Source of the DNA: JBEISR01 sp044371425
Lineage (GTDB): Bacteria > Planctomycetota > Planctomycetia > Pirellulales > Pirellulaceae
Direction of reading: 5' to 3'
Assembly (NCBI GenBank): GCA_044371425.1
Contig: JBILTR010000001.1
Span: forward strand, 248,001-312,000
DNA length: 64,000 bases
Position numbers and translations under genes: made by a program. This document shows, one piece after another, positions 63,068-64,000 of this stretch. The notes below the pieces were generated by a model. It was not told the DNA's origin, did not search any database, and saw only the letters and a program-made list of their open reading frames with translations. The stretch's first letter is position 1, and each line of letters begins with the position of its first letter.

Positions 63068-64000
63068 TCAGCGGATCAGGCCCATGCGCTGGACATTAGG
63101 TAAAAAGGGAATTGGTCGGTTCCAGAAATGCGGCCAGAAGACAACGATCGCTCGTCCAATCAGCAACCTTTCTGGCACGTGATGGTCGGGCCACCCCCGT
63201 GCATCAAAGCTTTCCATGGAGTTATCCCCCATGGGGAAATACTCTTTGTCCCCCAGCAGGAAATCCTTCTCCCGCCGCTCGGGAAAGACGCTGGCCATCT
63301 CCCAGAGCCTCGGGGTGCTGTAGAGCGCGTCGCGGCGCAGAGCGGTCCGGCTTTCTGCGAGGAAGGTTCGGTCTTTCAAGCGGCTGGGATCGACGCGTTC
63401 CAGATACCGCATCAAGTCTTCCTCCTTGAGGCTCAGTTGCAGCGATCCATCCCAATTGCGGTAGTCGTTGTAGGGAGAGGCGCCATCGGTGGCGACATAA
63501 TAGACATCGCGCGAGATCTTGGCTCGCTCCACCTTGCCGTCGATGCCTTGAAATCCGATCCCCGCGGGAGCCGCATCCAGGGGATCGGCCGGGGACCAGT
63601 GCGGCCGCCGCTGGGGTCCGTTCAGATAACTCTCGCTTCTGAGATTGCCGCTGGGGGTGATCTTCTGCACTTTGTCGCCCACCCACAGCGTCAATTGATC
63701 GTCGACGTTGGTCAGTCGCAGGCGATAACGCCCAGGTCCTCGCACGGAGGTCGATGCGGTGGCCTGAGTGACCAAGCCACCGGCCAGATCCTCGAAGGCG
63801 GCCAGAGGCTGATCGCCGCGGAGGGCTAGCAGGGTCGCCTGACCACTTTGGGTATCGATGCGACACTGGTGGTGAATCCCCATTTCCACCAAGTCCAGCA
63901 CCAGAGTCCCAGTCCCCTTCTCGATCACCACCTCGGTCTCAAGAGCCAGATCGCCTACCCAGTGGGTACCATCGTTTTCGATGCACGATCGCTGGAAGAA
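63068..64000 (-). CDS. lepB: Signal peptidase I with large beta-sandwich insert, 5' end outside window
   Basis: The C-terminal part of a type I signal peptidase. The conserved box E is GDNSMESFDARGW near the end (family GDNxxxSxDSR), followed by IGRAIVVFWP and a final basic tail. The catalytic Ser and Lys boxes lie upstream of base 64000 in minus-strand direction, so activity cannot be checked here. Between the missing catalytic boxes and box E is a long insertion. Its first part (about 100 residues; VVIEKGTGTLVLDLVEMG, RYRLRLTNVDDQLTLWVGD) reads like a concanavalin/LamG-type beta sandwich, and the rest is helical (LKEEDLMRYLERVDPSRLKDR). The open frame continues to 64000 without a stop, showing the gene is truncated by the window. 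Confidence 0.83.
   Translation of the reverse strand, partial: FFQRSCIENDGTHWVGDLALETEVVIEKGTGTLVLDLVEMGIHHQCRIDTQSGQATLLALRGDQPLAAFEDLAGGLVTQATASTSVRGPGRYRLRLTNVDDQLTLWVGDKVQKITPSGNLRSESYLNGPQRRPHWSPADPLDAAPAGIGFQGIDGKVERAKISRDVYYVATDGASPYNDYRNWDGSLQLSLKEEDLMRYLERVDPSRLKDRTFLAESRTALRRDALYSTPRLWEMASVFPERREKDFLLGDKEYFPMGDNSMESFDARGWPDHHVPERLLIGRAIVVFWPHFWNRPIPFLPNVQRMGLIR

Noticed and set aside
1..64000. tRNA or rRNA genes
   Set aside because: I looked for cloverleaf features such as GTTCGAATC-type T-arms and conserved rRNA segments and found none with a matching acceptor stem.

Overview
The window looks like planctomycete chromosome, most likely Pirellulales. The evidence is a prepilin-type DUF1559 protein, a 1500-residue ThuA/PVC-type c-haem protein, a PEP-CTERM protein, two secreted sulfatases, a Minf_1886-type protein known mainly from the PVC superphylum, an H4MPT-pathway cyclohydrolase (Mch), and a signal peptidase I with a large insert. 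G+C is moderately high. I found no tRNA, rRNA, CRISPR array, transposase or phage gene.

Layout. 1-2063: 3' part of a metzincin-type metalloprotease, followed by a strong intrinsic terminator and a repeat-rich gap. 2959-3600: an AT-richer PEP-CTERM protein. 3870-12211 (minus): an alpha/beta hydrolase and a 2083-residue polytopic membrane protein. 12549-18301: a Gfo/Idh/MocA oxidoreductase and the ThuA-propeller-HEAT-cytochrome protein. 18472-20653: a DUF4239 membrane protein and a UrtA-like lipoprotein. 20656-26951: enoyl-CoA hydratase, sulfatase, PLP decarboxylase, a second sulfatase and a PhoD-like phosphatase. 27144-32828: an unrecognised protein, a small secreted protein, the DUF1559 protein with a small lipoprotein, and a two-domain AhpD-like protein. 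32933-36147: a class-V aminotransferase, then mch abutted by a RimK/MptN-like ATP-grasp ligase. 36283-42338 (minus): a LOG-family protein and a 1652-residue SIR2-domain protein. 42567-45896: a zinc ribbon, nagB, a rhomboid protease and aroB. 45927-48740 (minus): an esterase and an OleC-like ligase. 48990-55428: an ABC ATPase and FtsX-type permease, a CinA amidohydrolase domain and MurJ. 55656-61543: a cupin, a shortened UvrA, a PQQ-like propeller protein and a PSP1 protein. 61639-64000: a Minf_1886 protein, LptB and a partial signal peptidase I.

How the genes work together. Most loci are housekeeping or lineage-typical: envelope assembly (MurJ, LptB, LolD-type ABC, LepB), polymer degradation (sulfatases, esterases, ThuA/PVC protein), C1 transfer (Mch and ligase) and DNA repair (UvrA).

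The best candidate for an undescribed system is the SIR2 protein at 37380-42338. A complete-looking SIR2 NADase-type domain is followed by a region arranged like a STAND NTPase whose Walker A, Walker B and sensor-like residues all appear degenerate. A very long helical C-terminus without a recognised domain follows. It looks like a single-gene anti-phage or abortive-infection protein. Other points of interest are the 2083-residue membrane protein, the UvrA that lacks about 85-90 internal residues, the signal peptidase insert and a solitary OleC-like enzyme.
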